5,950 nt of DNA. Origin: an uncultured Burkholderiales bacterium (GTDB taxonomy: Bacteria; Pseudomonadota; Gammaproteobacteria; Burkholderiales; Burkholderiaceae_C). The stretch covers positions 1-5,950 of the forward strand of contig CAIODE010000024.1 in NCBI GenBank assembly GCA_903856875.1, given 5' to 3'. This document shows positions 1 to 5,562 of this stretch, piece by piece (positions within the stretch are counted from its first letter, which is position 1; each line of letters opens with the position of its first letter). A program made the position numbers and the translations under genes. The notes beneath the pieces are model-generated. The model was given only the letters and a program-made list of their open reading frames with translations. It did not search any database and was not told the origin of the DNA.

Positions 1-1
1 G

Positions 2-913
2 TTTTTTTTTTCGATTCTTCCCCCCGTTTTGAGTATTCCCCCCTTGGCGTTTAAACGCGTTTAAACGCCCACTTAAGTGAATGGTGACCCGGGGGGCCGT
101 CACCATACACTCACGTAGAGAAACGGGGGGAAGCCGGAAAGAGAGAGAAAAGAGGGGGGAAAGAAAAAAAAGGGAACAAAACGAAAAAAAGGGAGAAAAA
201 CGAAACCGTTTTGTGTCCACCACAAATTTTATTTTTGTGGCTATGCGGGGGGCTACAATGAGTGCAAAGTTGGTCAAAGGCGCGTTGGTGGCTATGCGTT
301 GTGCCAAGTCGAGTGCCTTTTCCAAAGATGTGCCAGTAGGCACATGGTATTGGGCCAAGCCAATCCGCTCGCCATCTACAGCGTTGTAGACGCGACCCGT
401 GAGCATCATGTCGGTCATGCGCGCCACGCCAATCAGTTTGGGAATGCGAACAGAGCCGCCGCCGCCCACAAAAATGCCACGCGTGCCTTCAGGCAGGGCA
501 TAGAAGGTGCTGTCGTCTGCAACGCGAATATGGCAGGCGCTGGCCAGCTCTAAACCGCCCCCCACCACGGCGCCGTGCAAGGCTGCAATGACGGGAACTT
601 TGCCCAATTGGACGGCGTCCAATGCCACATGCCAGCTTCTAGAATGGAACACACCTTGACCGGCGTCGCGTTCTTTCAATTCAGACAAATCCAGGCCAGC
701 ACAAAAATGGTCGCCTTCGCCGTAAATGATGGCGGATTTGGCTTCTTCCGGAAGGTTTTGAAAGATATCCCGCAATGCTTCTACCAAGCCATCGTTGAGT
801 GCATTGCGCTTGGCAGGACGGCTTAGGCGCACCAGAGCCACTGCGCCTTTCATTTCAAAGTGGAGGCCGTTGCTTTGGGCGCGTTGCAACAAGGGATGAA
901 AATTCTGAGTCAT
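2..913 (-). CDS. Crotonase-family enoyl-CoA hydratase/isomerase, C-terminus lost at the window edge
   Basis: This cytoplasmic enzyme of the crotonase superfamily typically hydrates or isomerises an enoyl-CoA thioester. Translating down from the ATG at 913-911 gives MTQNFHPLLQ and then a clear crotonase fold. It has the N-terminal SRPAKRNALN strand/loop (residues 31-40), an oxyanion-hole segment HFCAGLDL (69-76) and the second GAVVGGGLELA segment (114-124). Glu122 and Glu142 (in LPEG) match the two catalytic glutamates of classical enoyl-CoA hydratase, so the protein looks catalytically competent. Recognisable family sequence continues to about residue 225 (APRIA, base 239). The frame stays open to the left edge, but residues 226 onward are Phe/Ser/Pro/Leu-rich and unlike the family. 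The true last 35-45 residues are therefore missing or corrupted. No Shine-Dalgarno is evident before the ATG. It is transcribed divergently from the amidohydrolase gene. The substrate is unknown; family assignment is firm, the exact reaction is not. Confidence 0.88.
   Translation of the reverse strand, partial: MTQNFHPLLQRAQSNGLHFEMKGAVALVRLSRPAKRNALNDGLVEALRDIFQNLPEEAKSAIIYGEGDHFCAGLDLSELKERDAGQGVFHSRSWHVALDAVQLGKVPVIAALHGAVVGGGLELASACHIRVADDSTFYALPEGTRGIFVGGGGSVRIPKLIGVARMTDMMLTGRVYNAVDGERIGLAQYHVPTGTSLEKALDLAQRIATNAPLTNFALIVAPRIATKIKFVVDTKRFRFSPFFSFCSLFFLSPLFSLSFRLPPVSLRECMVTAPRVTIHLSGRLNAFKRQGGNTQNGGKNRKKK
46..69. repeat. 24-bp perfect palindrome made of a tandem 10-bp unit
   Basis: Two tandem copies of gtttaaacgc (49-58 and 59-68), with flanking ggc before and c after, give a perfect 24-bp palindrome centred between 57 and 58. 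A second perfect palindrome, cacttaagtg, follows directly at 70-79. It lies in the anomalous end region, so it may be artefactual. No function is assigned. Confidence 0.6.
81..106. repeat. Inverted repeat, 8-bp arms
   Basis: The arms are atggtgac (81-88) and gtcaccat (99-106), separated by a 10-base G/C loop containing G6. It is the third palindromic element within 60 bases of the left end and shares the doubt about the quality of that region. Confidence 0.55.
220..240. repeat. Inverted repeat, 7-bp arms, at the edge of recognisable crotonase sequence
   Basis: The arms are ccacaaa (220-226) and tttgtgg (234-240) around a T-rich 7-base loop. The right arm overlaps gtggctatgcg (237-247), which recurs as a direct repeat at 288-298. 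The repeat marks the point where crotonase homology ends and so may mark an assembly or recombination joint. Confidence 0.45.
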
Positions 914-930
914 GATATTGGGTCAATGCG

Positions 931-950
931 ACTTTGCAGAGTAGCAAAGT
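931..950. repeat. Inverted repeat in the divergent intergenic region, possible operator or leader hairpin
   Basis: Perfect 7-bp arms actttgc (931-937) and gcaaagt (944-950) flank the 6-base spacer agagta. It lies 18 bases upstream of the crotonase start, inside that gene's probable untranslated leader. It could be a regulator site or an RNA hairpin close to the start codon. There is no following T-run, so it does not look like an intrinsic terminator. Confidence 0.4.
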
Positions 951-954
951 TGAG

Positions 955-983
955 TTAAAAAGGTTATTATCAATAACTATAGT
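955..983 (+). promoter_or_regulatory. Sigma-70-type promoter for the amidohydrolase gene
   Basis: A -35-like ttaaaa (955-960, four matches to TTGACA) is followed after 17 bases by tatagt (978-983, five matches to TATAAT). Transcription would start near 990 and give a leader of about 50 bases. The -10 core ctatag is itself palindromic, so the same bases also read TATAGT on the minus strand (981-976) and could serve the divergent crotonase gene, although the -35 for that direction is weak. Confidence 0.5.
963..977. promoter_or_regulatory. Candidate palindromic operator between the -35 and -10
   Basis: gttatt (963-968) and aataac (972-977) are perfect inverted 6-bp arms separated by three bases. 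The element occupies the spacer between the two promoter boxes and ends directly before the -10. A dimeric repressor of the TetR, MarR or GntR kind bound here would block both divergent promoters. No regulator gene is in the window, so the protein is unknown. Confidence 0.4.
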
Positions 984-1029
984 ATCTTTCTTTGATGCAC
1001 TAAAAATCACAGGGTTTTCCCGAATTTCT

Positions 1030-1034
1030 GGAAG
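1030..1034 (+). promoter_or_regulatory. Ribosome binding site of the amidohydrolase gene
   Basis: ggaag lies five bases before the ATG at 1040. It is the only recognisable Shine-Dalgarno-like sequence before any gene in this window and supports the chosen start. Confidence 0.5.
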
Positions 1035-1039
1035 TATTT

Positions 1040-1903
1040 ATGAAACACCAAGACCTGATTGCCATTGATATTCACACCCATGCCGAAGTGAGTTGCTGGA
1101 ATCCTTTCGACAACTACGGCGAGGAATACGACCGCGCTGCTGACAAATTTTTTGGCAGTGACCGCCGTCCCACCATCGATGAAACGGTGGCTTATTACCG
1201 GGAAAGAAAAATTGGCTTGGTGATGTTCACCGTTGACAGCGAGTCACAGTTGGGTCGCCGCCGCATACCGAACGAAGAAATAGCCAAAGCCGCGCGCGAT
1301 AACAGCGACATGATGATTGCGTTTGCCAGCATCGATCCGCACAAGGGCAAGATGGGTGCACGAGAAGCAGAGCGCCTAATTAAGGAAGAGGGCATCAAAG
1401 GTTTTAAGTTTCACCCCACGGTTCAGGGCTTTCATCCCTACAACAAAATGGCCTGGCCCATTTACGAGGTGATCAACGAACACAAGTTGCCCGCCATTTT
1501 TCACACGGGTCACAGTGGTATTGGTTCTGGCATGCGATGCGGCGGCGGTTTGCGCTTGGCCTACAGCAACCCCATGCACTTAGACGATGTGGCCATTGAT
1601 TTTCCCGACATGCAAATTGTGATGGCACATCCTAGCTTTCCTTGGCAGGATGAAGCACTGAGCGTTGCCACCCACAAGCCCAACGTTTGGATTGATTTGT
1701 CAGGGTGGAGCCCGAAGTACTTTCCAAAGCAGTTGATTCAGTACGCCAACACGCTGTTGAAAGATCGCATTTTGTTTGGCAGCGACTACCCCCTCATCAC
1801 ACCAGAGCGCTGGATGAAGGATTTTGAAGTGGCAGGCTTCAAGCCCGAGGTGATGCCCGGAATTTTGAAAGACAACGCAGTGCGTTTGCTTGGTTTGAAA
1901 TAA
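1040..1903 (+). CDS. Metal-dependent amidohydrolase (amidohydrolase_2 / ACMSD-like family)
   Basis: This 287-residue cytoplasmic TIM-barrel hydrolase or decarboxylase of the amidohydrolase superfamily is complete and has typical family length. Metal-site motifs appear in the expected order. They are DIHTH (His12 and His14 on the first strand), GFKFHP (His125), FHTGHSG (His155), MAHPSFPW (His197) and FGSDYPL (Asp249, the usual catalytic/metal Asp). The C-terminal KDNAVRLLGL helix is also characteristic. Related proteins next to crotonases and CoA ligases include CouO-type enzymes, which hydrolyse aryl beta-ketoacyl-CoA in p-hydroxycinnamate catabolism. Others in the family decarboxylate aromatic acids. 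Given the neighbours, a beta-ketoacyl-CoA or ring-cleaving hydrolase role is plausible but is inference. The start is supported by ggaag five bases upstream. The stop codon lies one base from the convergent peptidase stop codon. Confidence 0.93.
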   Translation: MKHQDLIAIDIHTHAEVSCWNPFDNYGEEYDRAADKFFGSDRRPTIDETVAYYRERKIGLVMFTVDSESQLGRRRIPNEEIAKAARDNSDMMIAFASIDPHKGKMGAREAERLIKEEGIKGFKFHPTVQGFHPYNKMAWPIYEVINEHKLPAIFHTGHSGIGSGMRCGGGLRLAYSNPMHLDDVAIDFPDMQIVMAHPSFPWQDEALSVATHKPNVWIDLSGWSPKYFPKQLIQYANTLLKDRILFGSDYPLITPERWMKDFEVAGFKPEVMPGILKDNAVRLLGLK

Positions 1904-1914
1904 GTTATTTCAAA
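1894..1914. terminator. 21-bp palindrome spanning both convergent stop codons, possible bidirectional terminator
   Basis: tttgaaataa (1894-1903), then a single g at 1904, then ttatttcaaa (1905-1914) form a perfect inverted repeat with 10-bp arms. Each arm ends in the TAA stop of one gene, so both proteins finish Leu-Lys-stop using ttg aaa taa. As RNA it could fold into a stem of about 8 bp with a 5-base loop in either direction. It is very AT-rich and lacks a GC-rich stem, so efficient intrinsic termination is doubtful. No other terminator separates the two genes. Confidence 0.4.
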
Positions 1915-3629
1915 GTCAGAGAAGTTCTCACAGTGCCTGCCCGTGCGGCATGCGCTTTCAGGTTAAGTACGGCACCAACAGGGGCTTCCACAATCCATTC
2001 GGTCAGTGCTCGATCGCCCGTGATGTTTTTGCTAGGCAAAAAAGCTTGCAGTGAATTGGTGGCTGCATGGCCTTCAAGTTGCGGCCCTTCCATGCGCGGC
2101 TTGCCCATTCGCAAGTGGGCCCCTGAAGGCAATTCAATTTCGAAAATGCAAGGACGCGCTGTCTTGCGCTCAAGTGCACGTTTCGTCACGTAGCTTGGCA
2201 GGTAGCCCGCATTGCCTACAGCCATTTGGACGCGCCATTGACCGTTGCCTAGATTTTCTGCTTTGGCATGAAGCAATTCAAGCTTGGGCAAGGTCAGTGC
2301 AATTTGATTGAGCCAAGCGGGGAATCGGGCAGCTTCGCGTTCACGCAAATGAGCGGGTGGATTGCGCCAGAAGTTCATGCGGTCCCAGCCACCCAATTCA
2401 ATGGCGCCCAATTCGGGGTGTTGGTAGGGATACCAATCGACGTGCGCTTTGCCTTCGCAAACTTCGTCACTCCATTTGAGCAGTTTGATGTCGTCTTCGG
2501 GTGGATGGTCACGGTACCAGTGAATAAAGTCGTAATCGGTGATGCCGGCTTCTTTGTTGGGCGCCCAAATTTCAACCGTCCAAAACAAGGCACCTAAGTG
2601 CTCGTACACCCAGTCTTGAGTGCCTGTAATGACTTCTTTGGGATGGTATTTAAAGTCGTGAAAAATACTGAGCGCCGGATAGCCCGTAAGCTTGCTACCA
2701 ATGTCGGACATGCGCTTGATGATCCACAAATCTTCGGGCGTCATGTCGGTGTCGCTTTGCGTGCCCATGGGTCGTAAAATCACACCTGAATGCGTGTGAA
2801 AGCTGACGGCCGCGCCAATGTTGGGATGCTTGGCAATGAAGTCCACCATGGCGCGCACTTCAGGCTCGCTGGTGGGGTAGGGGCCTGCCCCCACTTGTTC
2901 GTGTTCTTGGCGCCAAAAGGCTGGAAAGTTGCGGTTCAAATCCAAACCTTCGACATCGCGATTGGGTTTGATGTTGACACCGTCATAGTGTTGCAAACTG
3001 CCCTCGGGCATCACACGGTAGTACTTGCCACCAAACTCTCCAGGAAGTCTGGGAGTGAGCAGTCTTGGTTCGTCTGGATTGGCTTTCCAACCGCCATGGG
3101 GATCTGGAATGCGCATCATCAAAATGCGACCATCGCCGTCCATGTCTTCAATGCTGAGTCCATCAACGTGAGGCTCGTCCCATGGGTAGGGCCGTGTAGA
3201 AGATCGAATGTGCCTAGGCTTGTCTGCCATGGCCAGTTCAGCGCCATCCGGGTTCAATCGGGGGACCAAATAGATGACACGCGTATTCAGCAGTTCTGTC
3301 ACGCCAGCGTCTTCACCGTCTTTGCTGAGAAGATGGTGCAACCAATACAGACAAGCTGTGCTGGCGGTCAGTTCTGCTGCGTGAATATTGCCATCCACCC
3401 AGAAGGCGGGCTTGTCTGTGTCTGCGCCCGTGGATTTGCGAGTGAGAACAAGCACCCAAATGGGGCGATTTTCATGGCTTGTGCCTAACTCCCGAAGTTC
3501 TACCAATTCTGGTCGTGCTGCAGCAAACGCTTTCAGTAATTCTGTCAGTTCTTGGTGTTTGTAAAAACGATCAAAGGCGGGGAGGGGAAGCGCCACCTGA
3601 TTTTTCTTGGCAGTAGAAGCTGAGGACAT
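1905..3629 (-). CDS. M14-family zinc carboxypeptidase-like metallopeptidase
   Basis: This is a zinc metallopeptidase of the carboxypeptidase A (M14) fold, expected to cleave C-terminal residues or amide bonds of small peptides. Numbering from the ATG at 3629 (574 aa), the zinc site is NIHAAE (His83, Glu86) and SFHTHSG (His278). DLNRNFP (230-236) gives the substrate-carboxylate Asn232-Arg233 pair, and TVEIW provides the catalytic Glu353. GTQDWVYE (336-343) precedes it as usual. The insert between the first ligands and the Asn-Arg motif is about 145 residues, longer than in carboxypeptidase A. It holds DMDGDGRI (162-169), a calcium-loop-like DxDxDG. From about residue 440 a beta-rich C-terminal domain follows. 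There is no signal peptide, so it is probably cytoplasmic. An upstream ATG at 3668 would add 13 residues, but it overlaps a candidate -10 box and has no ribosome site, so I prefer 3629. Substrate unknown. Confidence 0.92.
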   Translation of the reverse strand: MSSASTAKKNQVALPLPAFDRFYKHQELTELLKAFAAARPELVELRELGTSHENRPIWVLVLTRKSTGADTDKPAFWVDGNIHAAELTASTACLYWLHHLLSKDGEDAGVTELLNTRVIYLVPRLNPDGAELAMADKPRHIRSSTRPYPWDEPHVDGLSIEDMDGDGRILMMRIPDPHGGWKANPDEPRLLTPRLPGEFGGKYYRVMPEGSLQHYDGVNIKPNRDVEGLDLNRNFPAFWRQEHEQVGAGPYPTSEPEVRAMVDFIAKHPNIGAAVSFHTHSGVILRPMGTQSDTDMTPEDLWIIKRMSDIGSKLTGYPALSIFHDFKYHPKEVITGTQDWVYEHLGALFWTVEIWAPNKEAGITDYDFIHWYRDHPPEDDIKLLKWSDEVCEGKAHVDWYPYQHPELGAIELGGWDRMNFWRNPPAHLREREAARFPAWLNQIALTLPKLELLHAKAENLGNGQWRVQMAVGNAGYLPSYVTKRALERKTARPCIFEIELPSGAHLRMGKPRMEGPQLEGHAATNSLQAFLPSKNITGDRALTEWIVEAPVGAVLNLKAHAARAGTVRTSLTLK

Positions 3630-3663
3630 GGTGAGGTATGTGTGAATGCTTTGAGAGAATCTC

Positions 3664-3694
3664 AGCATATCAAGACTTTGCTTGTTTTAGTCAA
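3664..3694 (-). promoter_or_regulatory. Candidate promoter of the M14 peptidase gene
   Basis: On the minus strand ttgact (3694-3689, four to five matches to TTGACA) is followed after 19 bases by tatgct (3669-3664), or after 17 bases by the weaker gatatg. The second box overlaps the alternative ATG at 3668-3666. A transcript from here would start downstream of that ATG and so favours the start at 3629. The spacing is longer than ideal, so the call is tentative. Confidence 0.35.
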
Positions 3695-3756
3695 AGTTTG
3701 GACTCTTTTTATCCCTTAAAAAAAGCGAGGGCTTATGGGGGAAATACCTAGGAAAT

Positions 3757-3774
3757 CAGTCTCTCAGAAGACTG
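3757..3774. repeat. Inverted repeat in the 250-bp divergent gap between the peptidase and ligase genes
   Basis: cagtct (3757-3762) and agactg (3769-3774) form perfect 6-bp arms around ctcaga. It lies about 105 bases before the ligase start and may be an operator or a leader hairpin. The rest of the gap (3630-3879) shows an A/T-rich stretch near 3705-3725 and no convincing -35/-10 pair for the ligase, no small ORF and no RNA gene that I can recognise. Confidence 0.35.
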
Positions 3775-3879
3775 GGAATGATTTCAATTCTCTTCACAAT
3801 CCTTCATCAGTTCGAATCACCGCTTGTCCCTTGAAATTTTTCTATCAAAAGGGGCCGGTTCAACCCACGAAAGTTTGGC

Positions 3880-5559
3880 ATGTCAAAACCTGCATTAATT
3901 CTTGAAACTGTTCTGGCCCACGAGAAAAATCGCCCAAATTTTGTCTACATGACGCAGCCCATTGGCAATGGCCAGGTCATAGATTACACATGGCGCGAAA
4001 CCCTCAAGCAAGCGCGATCCATGGCGGCTTACATCAAAGCTCAAAACCTTGAGCCGGGTGCCAAAGTGGCCATTCTTACTAAAAATTGTGCTCACTTCAT
4101 CATGGCTGAACTGGCCATATGGATGTCCGGCTGCACCACAGTGGCCATTTTCCCAACTGAGTTGGGCGAGACCGTTCGATACGTTCTGGATCACAGCGAA
4201 GCCAAGTTGTTATTTGTTGGTAAGTTGGATACATGGCCAGAACAAGCGCCTTTTGTGCCTGCGTCTTTGCCTTGTATTGCATTCCCTTTGGCGCCTGCTA
4301 ATCAATTTGCAAAGTGGGATGACATCGTTGCAAAAACAGCACCCTTGCAAGGCGATATAGCGCGGGCACCTGAAGATTTGGCCATGATCATGTACACCTC
4401 TGGCTCTACAGGCCAACCCAAAGGGGTCATGCACAATTTTGAGCGCATATCTGTGACTGCTGAATTAATCAGTCAATCTATTTTGGACAGCGCGGGTGAA
4501 TTGAAAGATTACCGCATCTTGTCTTATCTTCCTTTGGCGCACGTTTTTGAGCGTGCTTGGGTGGAGTCTGCCAGTTTGACGCATGGGCAGACGCAGGTAT
4601 TTTTTGCAGAATCTTTGGACACGTTCATCCAAGACTTAAACCGTGCAAAACCCACATTCTTCATTTCAGTGCCGCGCTTGTGGCTGAAGTTTCAGCAAGG
4701 TGTGTTCAGCAAGATGCCACCCGCCAAGTTGGATTTTTTGTTGAGCATTCCCATCCTGCGAGGCGTGGTTAAAAAGAAAATTCTCAAAGGCCTCGGCTTG
4801 GATCAAGTGGTCTCAGCGGGCAGTGGTTCTGCGCCCTTGCCGGCAGAACTCATCATCTGGTATCGCAAGCTAGGTTTGAACCTCTTTGAGGGCTACGCCA
4901 TGACAGAAGATTTTGCTTGGTCGCACAGCTGTACCAACGAAATCAATGAGCCGGGCAGTGTGGGCATTCCAGGTTCTGGCGTTCAAGCTCGAATCAGTCC
5001 TGAAGGCGAAATCTTGATTAAATCACCAGGCCAAATGGTGGGTTATTACAAACGCCCCGATTTAGATGCTGAGGCTTTTACAGAAGATGGCTTTTTCAAG
5101 ACGGGTGATCAAGGTCAACAGCGAGCGGATGGCCTGTTGAAAATTACCGGCCGCTTGAAGGAGATTTTCAAAACCTCCAAAGGTAAGTATGTGGCGCCAG
5201 CACCCATTGAAAACAAACTCAACGTGCACCCCATGGTTGAGATGAGCATTGTCTCCGGTGTAGCCCAGTCGGCTGCCTATGCCATGGTGGTACTGGCGGA
5301 GGATATTCGTCCCACAACAAAAGACCCAGAGGTGAGGGCCAATGTCGAGAAAGAACTCAGCGAGCTGCTGGCCAAGGTGAACGCAGAATTGGCAGACTAT
5401 GAAAAGCTTCGCATGCTGGTCATCGCCAGTGAGGCCTGGTCGATTGAAAACGGCTACCTCACGCCCACCATGAAAATCAAACGCAGTCGAATTGAGTCGT
5501 CTGTTGAAAGTCAAGTGCCTGCTTGGTATGAAAAGTCCGGCAGTGTGTTTTGGGCTTGA
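3880..5559 (+). CDS. Long-chain-type acyl-CoA synthetase (AMP-forming)
   Basis: This ANL-superfamily ligase activates a carboxylic acid to its CoA thioester through an acyl-adenylate, using ATP and CoA. It has 559 residues, a normal full length. The motifs are the ATP loop YTSGSTGQPKGV (172-183), LPLAHVFER (217-225, typical of the long-chain acyl-CoA synthetase branch), GYAMTE (338-343), KTGD (407-410) with the adenosine-binding Asp410, GRLKE (424-428, hinge) and LTPTMKIKR (527-535), where Lys532 is the probable adenylation lysine. All key residues are present, so it should be active. There is no clear transmembrane segment. No good Shine-Dalgarno precedes the ATG, but the N-terminus fits the family. 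Substrate cannot be deduced: long-chain-like members of this branch also activate aryl or alicyclic acids. The next gene starts four bases after its stop, implying co-transcription. Confidence 0.94.
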   Translation: MSKPALILETVLAHEKNRPNFVYMTQPIGNGQVIDYTWRETLKQARSMAAYIKAQNLEPGAKVAILTKNCAHFIMAELAIWMSGCTTVAIFPTELGETVRYVLDHSEAKLLFVGKLDTWPEQAPFVPASLPCIAFPLAPANQFAKWDDIVAKTAPLQGDIARAPEDLAMIMYTSGSTGQPKGVMHNFERISVTAELISQSILDSAGELKDYRILSYLPLAHVFERAWVESASLTHGQTQVFFAESLDTFIQDLNRAKPTFFISVPRLWLKFQQGVFSKMPPAKLDFLLSIPILRGVVKKKILKGLGLDQVVSAGSGSAPLPAELIIWYRKLGLNLFEGYAMTEDFAWSHSCTNEINEPGSVGIPGSGVQARISPEGEILIKSPGQMVGYYKRPDLDAEAFTEDGFFKTGDQGQQRADGLLKITGRLKEIFKTSKGKYVAPAPIENKLNVHPMVEMSIVSGVAQSAAYAMVVLAEDIRPTTKDPEVRANVEKELSELLAKVNAELADYEKLRMLVIASEAWSIENGYLTPTMKIKRSRIESSVESQVPAWYEKSGSVFWA

Positions 5560-5562
5560 TGG

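Larger units (their letters stand above)
1..238. other. Anomalous low-complexity, homopolymer-rich end, probable assembly artefact
   Basis: The sequence changes character sharply left of about 239. It contains T10 (2-11), C6 (20-25 and 38-43), G6 (91-96, 125-130 and 154-159; another G6 at 247-252 lies just beyond), A8 (164-171) and A7 (184-190). Bases 117-205 are almost pure purine on the plus strand. The crotonase reading frame stays open here mainly because pyrimidine-rich codons on the minus strand rarely make stops, but the encoded residues do not resemble the family. Several palindromes crowd the first 110 bases. The simplest reading is a low-quality or chimeric contig terminus. A real junction with a foreign low-complexity element cannot be excluded. 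I see no gene here. Confidence 0.7.

Noticed and set aside
237..298. 11-bp direct repeat gtggctatgcg at 237-247 and 288-298 as a mobile-element target duplication
   Set aside because: Only about 40 bases separate the copies, with no element between them; they encode similar Arg-Ile-Ala-Thr stretches and sit at the artefact boundary.
81..389. Plus-strand 102-codon open frame rich in Arg, Lys and Glu
   Set aside because: It lies in the purine-rich artefact region and then antisense to the crotonase; the residues simply reflect purine-rich codons.
2790..3488. Plus-strand 232-codon open frame opposite the M14 peptidase
   Set aside because: No family resemblance or ribosome site, and the opposite strand encodes intact M14 motifs throughout.
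3874..3892. Sigma-54-like tggcatg followed by tgca near the ligase start
   Set aside because: The GG and GC elements do not have the required ten-base spacing and the match overlaps the start codon.
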